The notes under the pieces are model-generated. The model saw only the letters and a program-made list of their open reading frames with translations. It was not told where the DNA came from and did no database searches. 64,000 bases of DNA from contig NZ_FNOH01000006.1 of the NCBI RefSeq assembly GCF_900106535.1, forward strand, positions 1 to 64,000, read 5' to 3'. Every line of letters begins with the position of its first letter. The first letter of the stretch is position 1. Source of the stretch: Myxococcus xanthus. Its GTDB lineage: Bacteria > Myxococcota > Myxococcia > Myxococcales > Myxococcaceae. Positions 9,180 through 17,077 of the stretch are shown here, one piece after another. Position numbers and translations under genes: made by a program.

Positions 9180-9811
9180 TCCGTGGCGCCGAAGTTGAAC
9201 GCGGTTCCGAGCTGGATGAGGGGCACCTGGATGACGCGCGTGGCGCCCGTGAAGACGGTGTTGTTCGTCACGTCCAGGCGCAGCGACAGCGTCTTGCCCG
9301 TGAAGAGGCGCAGGCCGAGCCCCACGTTGACGGCAGGCCGGAAGCCGCCGTCGCGGTCGAGCTTCACCACCGTGCCGCCGCCCAGCAGGAAGGCCTCGAT
9401 GTGCAGCACCGACTGATTGAGGAAGGCCATCTTCCCGTAGAGCGGGCTCCAGACGAGGTCCGAGCCCACCATCCACTGCACCTGGTCCTGGAAGGCCGCG
9501 GCGTTGGGGGACGTATTGAAGTCGCGCTCGAGCTGGGTGCGCAGGCTCGTCTGGAGGTTGTAGCTGTACGTGCCGCGCCCGACCTGCCACGCGAAGGTGT
9601 CAGTGAAGTGGTACGTGTATCCGACGGTGCCCACCAGGCCCTTGTAATAGGCGTTGGCCGGCAGCACGCCGACGCCGAGCAGCAACTCGTGGTGCATCCG
9701 GAATCGCCGCTCCTGGATGGCGGACACTGCGCCGGGATTCTCCAGCGCCTCGGCCTGCGCGCGGACGAGTCCGGGCGTCAGCAGCAAGAGGATGAGCAGG
9801 GCGTATCGCAC
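9176..9811 (-). CDS. Outer-membrane beta-barrel protein, GltH/NfsA-B-like
   Basis: This 211-residue protein has a signal peptide (LLILLLLTPGLVRAQ) and a mature domain of alternating amphipathic strands (TVGYTYHFTDTFAWQVGRG, VNVGLGLRLFTGKTLSLRLDV), ending in a strand with a near-terminal Phe (TAFNFGATE), as in small outer-membrane barrels. Glt and Nfs complexes contain such barrels (GltA/B/H, NfsA/B) at the outer membrane. The start is GTG at 9811, chosen because AGGAAG lies nine bases upstream and the signal peptide begins there. The stop overlaps the next gene's ATG. Confidence 0.85.
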   Translation of the reverse strand: MRYALLILLLLTPGLVRAQAEALENPGAVSAIQERRFRMHHELLLGVGVLPANAYYKGLVGTVGYTYHFTDTFAWQVGRGTYSYNLQTSLRTQLERDFNTSPNAAAFQDQVQWMVGSDLVWSPLYGKMAFLNQSVLHIEAFLLGGGTVVKLDRDGGFRPAVNVGLGLRLFTGKTLSLRLDVTNNTVFTGATRVIQVPLIQLGTAFNFGATE

Positions 9812-9863
9812 GGTGGGGGCTTCCTGGGGGAGGGCGGGAACGGACGCGCGGACTGAGGCCACG

Positions 9864-12152
9864 TCAGTAGCCGACCGAGTTGAAGAGGAACGGATAGGTG
9901 ATGATGACGACGCCACCCTTGGGGGAAGGGAACGTCCACGACTTCAGCTTGGAGAGGATGCAGGACTCGACGGAGGCATTGCGCAGCGTGGAGGACTTCG
10001 TCTTGGCGGCCACCACGCGGCCGTTCGCGCCGATGGTCCACTCCAGCACCACCTTGCCCGCAAGACCCGGGTCCTTGAGCAGCGCGCGCTCATAGCAGCC
10101 ATGCACCTCGTGCAGGTTGCTGTTGATGACGCGCGCCACCGCTTCACGGTCCACCGTGCCCTGCGTGGAGGCGATGCTGCGGGCCGTGGCGCGGGTGACG
10201 GTGCCGCCCACCTTGCCCTTGCCCACGCCGCCCGCGCCCAGCGCGCCGATGCCGCCGCCGCCCTTGCCGCGCAAGAGCTCCGCGCCCAGCGTGGCGCCGC
10301 CGCCCTTGCCGCCGCCGCCCAGCCCGAAGGTGCCCAGGCCCGCGTTGGCGATGGGGGCCTTCCCGATGAGGCCGGACAGCTTGTAGTTGGAGTTCTTCGC
10401 GTTCTTGCTGCCGGGGCCACTGCCGAGCTTGTCCACGGCGGCGAGCAAATCGTTGGTGGCGGGGCCCGCGGCGGACAGCTTGGCCAGCGCCTTGAGCGCC
10501 TTGTTCTGCGGCGGCGTGGCGGCGGCCACCGCTTTCTCGGGCTGCTTCGGAGGCGGTGGCGCCTTCTCCACCGGCTTGGGTGGGGCCTTCTCCGCCACCT
10601 TCTCCTTGGTGGGCTTCTTCACCTTCTCCTGGAGGGCCTCCAGCTTCTTCTTCACCTCTTCCTTCTTCTTCGGCTCGGGCGCGATGAGGCGCAGCGCCAC
10701 GGGCGGAAGGCTCTTGTGCTGGAAGTCCGCCACCTCCGGCTGGTCCGGCTTCATGACCAGGAACGCGGCCATGGCGGAGGCGAAGAGGCCCAGGCAGGTC
10801 AGCGTCAGCCAGGGCAGGCCCTTGAGCGGGTTGACGAAGACGCGCGCGGGCTTGGGTGCGGCGTAAGCCACCAGGGACATCTGTCCCTGCGTCAGGCGCG
10901 CGGCGGTGCCCTCGCGCAGCGTGAGGAAGCGGCGGCTGCCGTCGGACTCCAGGGCCGCGCCGGTGACGGGGGTGAAGCGGCCGTCACCGCCGCTCTTCTC
11001 CACGTCGGTGCCCGGCGGCACGAAGAGGCGGAAGGCGTTGTTGAGCGGCTCGGCCAGCGTGAAGGGCGCGCCCTCCGGCAGCGTGAAGCCCCACAGGGGC
11101 ATGGCCCCCTCGAGGTCCAGCGAGGCCTGCACCGGCTTCTTCTTGTCCGGCGCGAAGCGGCGCGCGTCGCGGCGGATGGCGCCCCAGTACAGCTCCAGGT
11201 AGAGCTGCGCCGTGCCTTTGCCGGGCGCGATGCGCGGCGCATGCGTGGGCCGCGCCAGCGTGCGCTGCTCCTGCAGCAGCGGCCCCGTGGGCTCCGGGAG
11301 CGGATCGAGGGCGAGGTCCGCCATCAGCTCGTCCGCGAACTGCATGCCCGAGTTGGCCGCGGGGGCCGGCTCCGGCGCGGCCCGGCGGCGGACCGAGGGG
11401 ACGGTGCTCGCCGGTACGCCCGCGGGAGCCTGCTGCGCTCCAGGCACGGGGATGACGGCGGGCTGCGCCTGCGGGAGTCCGTGCGCGTGGCCGCCAGCGG
11501 CGTGGACGGAGGCCTGCTGCGTCACGGGCGGAACCACGGCCACCGCGGGCACGGGCTGCGCGGGCGTGGGGTAGGCCAGTTGCGTCGCCACGTGGACGGG
11601 AGGAACCGCGGCCACCTGCTGTGGCACGCGCGCGGCGGGCATGGTGGCGGTGGACACGGGCGGGACCGCCGTGGCCGGACGGAGCTGCCGCGCGGGCGCG
11701 GCGGAGGGCGGCGGGGCCGCGGGCGCGGCGACCTGCGGTGGCGCCGCGAACGGCGTGGGCGCCTGGGCCGCGCCGAGCAGCGCGGCGACCTCGGGCGGCG
11801 GCTGCGGCTTGGCCTCCTGCGGCTTCTGCGACAACACGCGCGTCTTCAGGATGAAGGGGCCACAGAGGACCTCATCCACCGGCCGGATTTCACAGGCGGA
11901 GACGCGGTGGCCATTGACGAAGAGCCCCGTGCTGGAGCTCGCGTCCTGCACCGCCGCGCGGCCGTTCTGGAAGTAGAGCAGCGCGTGTCGCGGCTCCACG
12001 GACGGGTCATCCAGGCGCAGGTCGGAGGACGGATCCGAGCCGAGCGCATAGGTGCCCGGGACGAACACCTCGGTGCCCACGAGGAGACCGTCGCGGAGGA
12101 TGACGACTTGCAAGACGCTGGGCTGGCCGCTCAACGGTGACGCTCCATTCAA
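9864..12152 (-). CDS. GltG/PglI-like trans-envelope protein: FHA, TM and TonB-like C-terminal domain
   Basis: This protein of about 762 residues spans the envelope. Domains in order: a cytoplasmic FHA domain (residues 15-105, with GSDPSSD and VEPRH), a linker rich in Pro and Ala (110-310), one membrane helix (447-467), a periplasmic stretch rich in Lys, Pro and Gly, and a C-terminal TonB-like AgmX/PglI domain (672-757) with a Cys pair (HGCYERAL and VESCILSKLKSW). This layout is that of PglI/GltG and NfsG, which couple the inner-membrane motor to periplasmic and outer-membrane parts. The frame opens with TTG at 12152; a second TTG at 12134, preceded by GGAG, is an equally good start. Confidence 0.92.
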   Translation of the reverse strand: MNGASPLSGQPSVLQVVILRDGLLVGTEVFVPGTYALGSDPSSDLRLDDPSVEPRHALLYFQNGRAAVQDASSSTGLFVNGHRVSACEIRPVDEVLCGPFILKTRVLSQKPQEAKPQPPPEVAALLGAAQAPTPFAAPPQVAAPAAPPPSAAPARQLRPATAVPPVSTATMPAARVPQQVAAVPPVHVATQLAYPTPAQPVPAVAVVPPVTQQASVHAAGGHAHGLPQAQPAVIPVPGAQQAPAGVPASTVPSVRRRAAPEPAPAANSGMQFADELMADLALDPLPEPTGPLLQEQRTLARPTHAPRIAPGKGTAQLYLELYWGAIRRDARRFAPDKKKPVQASLDLEGAMPLWGFTLPEGAPFTLAEPLNNAFRLFVPPGTDVEKSGGDGRFTPVTGAALESDGSRRFLTLREGTAARLTQGQMSLVAYAAPKPARVFVNPLKGLPWLTLTCLGLFASAMAAFLVMKPDQPEVADFQHKSLPPVALRLIAPEPKKKEEVKKKLEALQEKVKKPTKEKVAEKAPPKPVEKAPPPPKQPEKAVAAATPPQNKALKALAKLSAAGPATNDLLAAVDKLGSGPGSKNAKNSNYKLSGLIGKAPIANAGLGTFGLGGGGKGGGATLGAELLRGKGGGGIGALGAGGVGKGKVGGTVTRATARSIASTQGTVDREAVARVINSNLHEVHGCYERALLKDPGLAGKVVLEWTIGANGRVVAAKTKSSTLRNASVESCILSKLKSWTFPSPKGGVVIITYPFLFNSVGY

Positions 12153-12173
12153 GGGCTGGGGGGCGGTGCTGCC

Positions 12174-12575
12174 CTAGGGGTCGTACACCGTGGAGAGCGT
12201 TTCGGAGCGGAAGCTCTCGCGCTCGCGGATCATCGACCGCGTCTTCAGTTCCTTGCGGTCATAGAGGTACACGGCTCCGGACTTGTTCGTCTGTCCCTGG
12301 ATGAGCCGGTCATCGAAGTCGATGCGCGCCGGGCCTCGCTGCGGCAGCGCGTTGGAGGAGGCCGTGGCCGCGTCGCCCGTCACGGGGTCTACTACGGACG
12401 AGCCCTTGGTCTCGATCTTCGGCGGCGTCTTGGAGGCCGCCTTCTTGGCGGCCTTGGACTTCGCCTGGCGCGAGGTACGGCCGCGGCTCTGGGCCCAGGC
12501 TTCGGCCGGAGCCACCAGCGTGCCGACGCCGAGAAGCTGGGCGACAGCCATGCAGAGGAGGAAGCGTCGCATCAT
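12174..12575 (-). CDS. Small exported protein, GltF/NfsF-like, first gene of the operon
   Basis: This 133-residue protein has a signal peptide ending around AEAWAQ, then a basic Ala/Lys-rich linker (SRQAKSKAAKKAASK) and a C-terminal conserved-looking motif (RIDFDDRLIQGQ, then AVYLYDRKELKTRSMIRERE). It begins with two consecutive ATG codons (12575 and 12572). It lies 21 bases upstream of the GltG-like gene, the place of GltF in the gliding cluster, and the pairing supports a GltF-like role. The exact function of GltF-type proteins is poorly known. Confidence 0.75.
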   Translation of the reverse strand: MMRRFLLCMAVAQLLGVGTLVAPAEAWAQSRGRTSRQAKSKAAKKAASKTPPKIETKGSSVVDPVTGDAATASSNALPQRGPARIDFDDRLIQGQTNKSGAVYLYDRKELKTRSMIRERESFRSETLSTVYDP

Positions 12576-12822
12576 CAACAGGTTAAGCGATGCGTGTACC
12601 GAGCTGTCAACGCACACTCCGGCACGCATGTGACGCCGTGCGCGCCCAGGTGTAGAGGGCACTCCACCCCATGTGGGGCGCGTCCACCACGGTGAGACGG
12701 GATGTTGCCGGGACGCTGGAAAGATGGCGTGCCGTGCTGCGTTCCGAGTTCGCCGGGCGGATGGGTCACCGAGACATGAATTCATCCCCTCACCGCGGGG
12801 GATGGGGGATGCTCCCGCGTGG

Positions 12823-15135
12823 ATGCTACGGGCGCGGATGAGCAGGAATCGCAGGCGTGCGGTGCTGGCGGTGCTGACCGTGTCGATGGTCGCCACGGGC
12901 GTGGTGGTGCATCGGCTCCGTGAAACAGCCACACCCGCTCCGGTATCCGCCGCGGCGCGCCCTGTGTTGTCATCCGTGGGGCCTCGGCTCACGAGCAATG
13001 AGACATCCCAGCCGCTCTCCATCCAGGGGGAACGGCTGGTGCCGGGGCTGTCGCTGTCGCTGGGCCCTCCGCTGTCGCTGCGCCTGCCGTTGACGGTGGT
13101 GGATGCCACGCACGCCTATGCGCGGCTGCCCGCGGGGCTCGGGCTGCCAGAGGATGCGCCGCAAGCGGTGGTGGAGGCACGGCTCGTCGGGGCGGACGGC
13201 GCCGAGTCGGAGGGCTCGGCGCGGCTCACGGTGGTGAACGACGCGGCCTTCACCGACCTGACGGCGATGGTGCCCGCGCCGGATGGACGCACGCTCTTCA
13301 TCACTTCGCCCTTCACCGACACGGTGTTCGCGCTGGAGGTCGACACCGGGCGCGTGTCGCGGCTGGCCACGGGAGACGGTCCCTCCGCGCTGGCGGCCTG
13401 GACGGATTCGGAAGGCCGGCCCTGGCTGGGCGTGGCGCACCGGTATCAGCCGGAGCTGTGGTTGTTCGCGCTGGACGCGCTGGACGCCGCGCCTCGGGTG
13501 CTGCCCGCGCCGCTGGGGGCGGAGGGGCTGACCGTGGATGGCCGAGCCGGCGTGGCCTTCGTGGCCGAGCGTGTGCGGGACCAGGTGCAGGCGCTGTCGC
13601 TGGCGGACGGGCGTGTGCGCTGGTCGGCGCCGGTGGACCCCAATCCTCGGGCGCTGGCGCGGTGGAGGGACCTGCTGGCGGTGGGCAGTCTCCAGACAGG
13701 GCAGATGGAGCTGCTGCGGCAGGAGGACGGGACGCTCGTCTCCACGGTGGCGCCGGGGCCGGGTGTGTCCATCGTCGGAGGGAACACCGAGCGCTTCCGC
13801 GAGCAGGTGATGGGTGGCAAGGCGCCGCGCTTCCTGGTGGCGAGCGAGCGGCTGGGGCACGTCTTCATGTCGAGCCTGGGGCCGAACGTGGGGCCCAATC
13901 CCCAGCGCATGGAGGTGAGCGCGAACAGCGGTGTGTCCGTGGTGGAGCCCTCGCGGGGCGGCTACGTGCGGCACCGGGGCTTCGGCGCGGGCGGCACGGA
14001 GGGGCTGGCGCTGGACGACGGCGCGGGACTCCTCTACGCGGCGGACGTGGGACTGGGGCTCGTGCGGGTGTTGGATGCGCGAGCGCTGGTGTCGGGGGAC
14101 GCGCCCGCCCGGCGCGCGGTGCTCCAGGAGGTGGCGGTGGCGCCGCCCGACGGTACGCCGCGCATCCGGCCGCCAGAGGACTTCGGGGTCCGGGGCAGGG
14201 CGGGCGAGGAGCTCCATTCGGGCCCCAGCGCGCTGGCGCTGTCACCCGACGCGCGCACGCTGTACGTGCTCAATCGGTTCACCCGGACGGTGGCGGTGGT
14301 GGACGTGCGCGAGGCGAAGGCGGGCAAGGCGCGGGTGGTGCGTCAGCTTCCGGTGGAGACGTCTCGCGCGCAGGCCAAACGCCGGCTGGGGCAGGTCCTC
14401 TACTACGCGGACCTGGGACGCACGGGCATCACCTGTGACGGCTGCCACATCGAGGGCCACACGGGAGGCATCTTCTACGAGAAGACGCAGCCCAACCGCA
14501 TCTACCGCTCCACGACGCTGCGAGGCAGCCGCGACACGCCGCCGTACTTCACCCCCGCCAGCCATGTCAGCCTCGTGGACACGGTGCGCTTCGTGGGCGC
14601 GCGCAACCGCTTCCGCAACCCGGACCTGTCGCCGTCGGAGGTGGAGGCGCTGGCCCTCTTCAACGCGCTCATCGTCACGCCGCCCAACCCCCATCGCGGC
14701 GAGGACGGCGCACCGTTGGAGACGGTGGCGTTGCCGGACGGGAGGGTGGGGCGCCCGGCGCGAGGGCGCGCGCTGTTCGAGGGCAAGGGCGCCTGTGCGA
14801 CGTGTCACCCGGCGCCCCTCTATACGTTGGACCAGGACCTGGCCACGCGGGGCCGGTACCTCGAGGTGGGCACGCCGGTGGCGCTGCCGCTGAGATTGGA
14901 GCAACAGGACCTGGTGCCCGGCGCGGCGACGCCGTCCCTGGTGGGGGCGTGGGACGTGTGGCCCCTGCTGACGAGCGCCACCGCGGGCTATGGGGTGAAG
15001 GACAACCGGCTCGTGGTGGAGACGCGCTTCGCGCTGCGCGCGCTGCTGGAGACGTCAGGGCCCCAGCACGGCCACGCCAGCGCGCTGACGTCCGAGGAGC
15101 GCGATGACCTGCTGGCGTTCCTGCTCACGCTGTAG
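12823..15135 (+). CDS. Membrane-anchored beta-propeller/di-haem cytochrome c (MauG/CcpA-like)
   Basis: The N-terminus carries a signal or anchor helix (AVLAVLTVSMVATGVVV). A seven-bladed-type propeller follows (repeats such as GRTLFITSPFTDTVFALEVDTG and ARTLYVLNRFTRTVAVVDV), then a C-terminal cytochrome c peroxidase-like domain with two haem sites, CDGCH (538-542) and CATCH (658-662), so it should carry two c-type haems in the periplasm or at the surface. Starts at 12802, 12823 and 12838 are possible. It diverges from the Glt-like operon across about 250 bp and precedes the VWA lipoproteins. A paralogue of the same architecture lies at 38190-40199. The substrate is unknown. Confidence 0.88.
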   Translation: MLRARMSRNRRRAVLAVLTVSMVATGVVVHRLRETATPAPVSAAARPVLSSVGPRLTSNETSQPLSIQGERLVPGLSLSLGPPLSLRLPLTVVDATHAYARLPAGLGLPEDAPQAVVEARLVGADGAESEGSARLTVVNDAAFTDLTAMVPAPDGRTLFITSPFTDTVFALEVDTGRVSRLATGDGPSALAAWTDSEGRPWLGVAHRYQPELWLFALDALDAAPRVLPAPLGAEGLTVDGRAGVAFVAERVRDQVQALSLADGRVRWSAPVDPNPRALARWRDLLAVGSLQTGQMELLRQEDGTLVSTVAPGPGVSIVGGNTERFREQVMGGKAPRFLVASERLGHVFMSSLGPNVGPNPQRMEVSANSGVSVVEPSRGGYVRHRGFGAGGTEGLALDDGAGLLYAADVGLGLVRVLDARALVSGDAPARRAVLQEVAVAPPDGTPRIRPPEDFGVRGRAGEELHSGPSALALSPDARTLYVLNRFTRTVAVVDVREAKAGKARVVRQLPVETSRAQAKRRLGQVLYYADLGRTGITCDGCHIEGHTGGIFYEKTQPNRIYRSTTLRGSRDTPPYFTPASHVSLVDTVRFVGARNRFRNPDLSPSEVEALALFNALIVTPPNPHRGEDGAPLETVALPDGRVGRPARGRALFEGKGACATCHPAPLYTLDQDLATRGRYLEVGTPVALPLRLEQQDLVPGAATPSLVGAWDVWPLLTSATAGYGVKDNRLVVETRFALRALLETSGPQHGHASALTSEERDDLLAFLLTL

Positions 15136-15181
15136 GCCGTCACCTGGCTGTCCATGCCCGGAGGACACCGGGAGTCACGGC
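15136..15181 (+). terminator. Possible stem-loop after the cytochrome gene
   Basis: Nested inverted repeats follow the stop codon: GCCGT (15136) with ACGGC (15177) outside, and CCCGG (15157) with CCGGG (15168) inside. There is no T tract, so this is only a weak terminator candidate. Confidence 0.3.
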
Positions 15182-15317
15182 GCCTCCGGGGGGCTCAGCG
15201 CCCGTTCCACGGGGGGCCGAATTGTCGGTCCGTGCTGTGTCACTTGCGCGGTGCTTACAGTCTTCGTGTCACCAGCGCTTGCGTTGTCACCGGGGCCTAA
15301 GGTGTAGAATCGGACTG

Positions 15318-16907
15318 ATGCGCGCCCTCACGCGGTCCGTCTGGCTCATTCCCGTGCTCTTGCTGTCGTGTTCCGACGCGGGCCTCTACGCGCTCAATGG
15401 CCGTGGCCCTGGCGGGAAGGACCGCGCCAGCTTCGCCGGCACCGTCTGCGTGCCGCTCGCGGGCGGCGAGGCCTTTCCCACGAAGGTGATTTTCGCGCTC
15501 CAGGGCGGCGAAGGCGTCGAGCGCGAGGTGGTGGGTTACGCCAACGAGGCGCTGTCCACGCTCTCCAGCCGCTTCTCCGGTCCCTTCGTCCAGTTCGGCC
15601 TCGTCGCGTACCACACGGTGGCGACGGGCCTGCTGGGCCGCTTCTCGGATGCGTCCGACTTCCAGGCCGCGCTGCCGCGCTACGCCACCTACCAGGAGTC
15701 CGGCCCCGTGAGCGTCCGCGCCGCCCTGCGGCTGGCCAAGACGCTGCTGTCGGGCGACATGCAGACGTCCTGCCGCGGCGAGGTCGCCCGCACGCGCTAC
15801 GTCATCGTCGTCGTGGTGCGAAGCCAGGACACCAGTTGCGCCAACCCGGCCTTCAACGTGGGGCTCGACTCGCGTTGCAGCGCGCTGGGCAACACGTCGG
15901 CGTGCAGCCAGTGTGAGCTCACCGCCGTCACCGGCGAAATCAAGGCGCTGGCCTCGCAGTTCAGCGCGGGCGAAGTGGTGGTGCAGCCCATCTACGTGCG
16001 CGGCGAGACGCCAGACCCCATCACCCGCCAGCACGTGGCCGCCATCGCCAACGCTGGCGGCACCGAGCCGCTGGAGACGGACGCGGCGGGTCTGTCGGGC
16101 ACCCTCACCAACATCCAGTACGCCGCGCGGACCAACACCCTCAAGCTCAAGCGCTTCTTCGCCTACAACCGCAACGTGGTGGTGCGCGCCGGGCAGGTGC
16201 TCGTCGATAGCGACGGGGACGGCCTTCCCGACGAGGATGAGGCGTTGATGGGCACCGACCCCCTGCGCCAGGACACGGACCAGGACGGGTTGATGGACGG
16301 CGTCGAGGTCCGCATGGGCCTGGACCCGCTCCAGCCGGACGTCATCAACGGCTGCAACGTGTCCCTGGACGAGGACGGCGACCGGCTCAACACCTGCGAG
16401 GAGCGCGTGCTTGGCACCAACGCCTGCATCGGTGACACGGATGGGGACGCGCTTCCGGACCTGGTGGAGGCGCTGGTGATGACGAACCCGCTCATCCCCG
16501 AGGACCTGCTCGATACGGACCGCGACGGCATCACCAACGTGTCGGAGGTGGAGGCGCACGGAGACCCGCTCAGCGCCGACCTCGACTTCCACCGCGAGCG
16601 CGGCTACGGCTACGAATTGGTGGAGACCACGCCCACCGCGGACGGCCGCAGCTGCTACCAGGTGCGCGTGGAGAACGTCACCGTCGTCCCCACCCGCGAG
16701 CGGCCACACCCCTTCATCCCGGGCGAAGTCATCAAGGCGGGCACCAACGAGGTGTACCTCTACCTTCAGGCTGGCCGGGACAATGATCCACGGGGCGCGG
16801 GCATCGGCTCGCTCCTCATCCAGGAAATCCAATACAGCGAAGAGGGGGGCCGCCTGCCGGCGGGCATCATCCCCCTGGATCCCGATACCTTCATCCCGGG
16901 GACCTGA
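15318..16907 (+). CDS. VWA-like/TSP3 lipoprotein with degenerate MIDAS
   Basis: This 529-residue lipoprotein (lipobox LLSC, Cys18, followed by Ser-Asp) has the same layout as the proteins at 18443 and 20419: a VWA-like domain (about 45-280), Asp-rich calcium-binding TSP3 repeats (VDSDGDGLPDEDE, DTDQDGLMDG and others, about 295-430), and a C-terminal domain with GYGYELVE and SCYQVRVENV. Where its relatives have the metal site DESGS or DASQS, this one has QGGEG at residues 62-66, so the MIDAS appears lost. It also has an internal Cys-rich insert (CSALGNTSACSQCE). The ATG at 15318 begins the signal peptide. A surface structural or adhesive role is likely. Confidence 0.88.
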   Translation: MRALTRSVWLIPVLLLSCSDAGLYALNGRGPGGKDRASFAGTVCVPLAGGEAFPTKVIFALQGGEGVEREVVGYANEALSTLSSRFSGPFVQFGLVAYHTVATGLLGRFSDASDFQAALPRYATYQESGPVSVRAALRLAKTLLSGDMQTSCRGEVARTRYVIVVVVRSQDTSCANPAFNVGLDSRCSALGNTSACSQCELTAVTGEIKALASQFSAGEVVVQPIYVRGETPDPITRQHVAAIANAGGTEPLETDAAGLSGTLTNIQYAARTNTLKLKRFFAYNRNVVVRAGQVLVDSDGDGLPDEDEALMGTDPLRQDTDQDGLMDGVEVRMGLDPLQPDVINGCNVSLDEDGDRLNTCEERVLGTNACIGDTDGDALPDLVEALVMTNPLIPEDLLDTDRDGITNVSEVEAHGDPLSADLDFHRERGYGYELVETTPTADGRSCYQVRVENVTVVPTRERPHPFIPGEVIKAGTNEVYLYLQAGRDNDPRGAGIGSLLIQEIQYSEEGGRLPAGIIPLDPDTFIPGT

Positions 16908-17034
16908 AGCCCTCCTTGGATGTGGGGTCCACCCCTCGCCCTCACTGGGGAGTTCCCCCCACACCTTTTGTTCGACGCGTCCCTGCTCGTGCCCAACTCA
17001 CTGACATTCCAGGGCTTCCCCCAAGTGTCTGGTA

Positions 17035-17050
17035 CGGATCGTTCCTTGCT
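17035..17050 (+). promoter_or_regulatory. Candidate sigma-54 (-24/-12) promoter
   Basis: A GG at 17036 and a GC at 17048 are separated by exactly ten bases, with TTGCT at the -12 box. The -24 box is a poor match to TGGCACG. Transcription would start near 17061, just ahead of the strong ribosome-binding site (AAAGGAG) of the MYXO-CTERM gene. Confidence 0.3.
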
Positions 17051-17077
17051 AGGCGTCCGGCGTTGAAAGGAGTCACC

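Noticed and set aside
12576..12822. Possible sigma-54 sites between the Glt-like operon and the cytochrome gene
   Set aside because: Several GG and GC pairs were checked on both strands, but none had the required ten-base spacing with a recognisable TTGC box.
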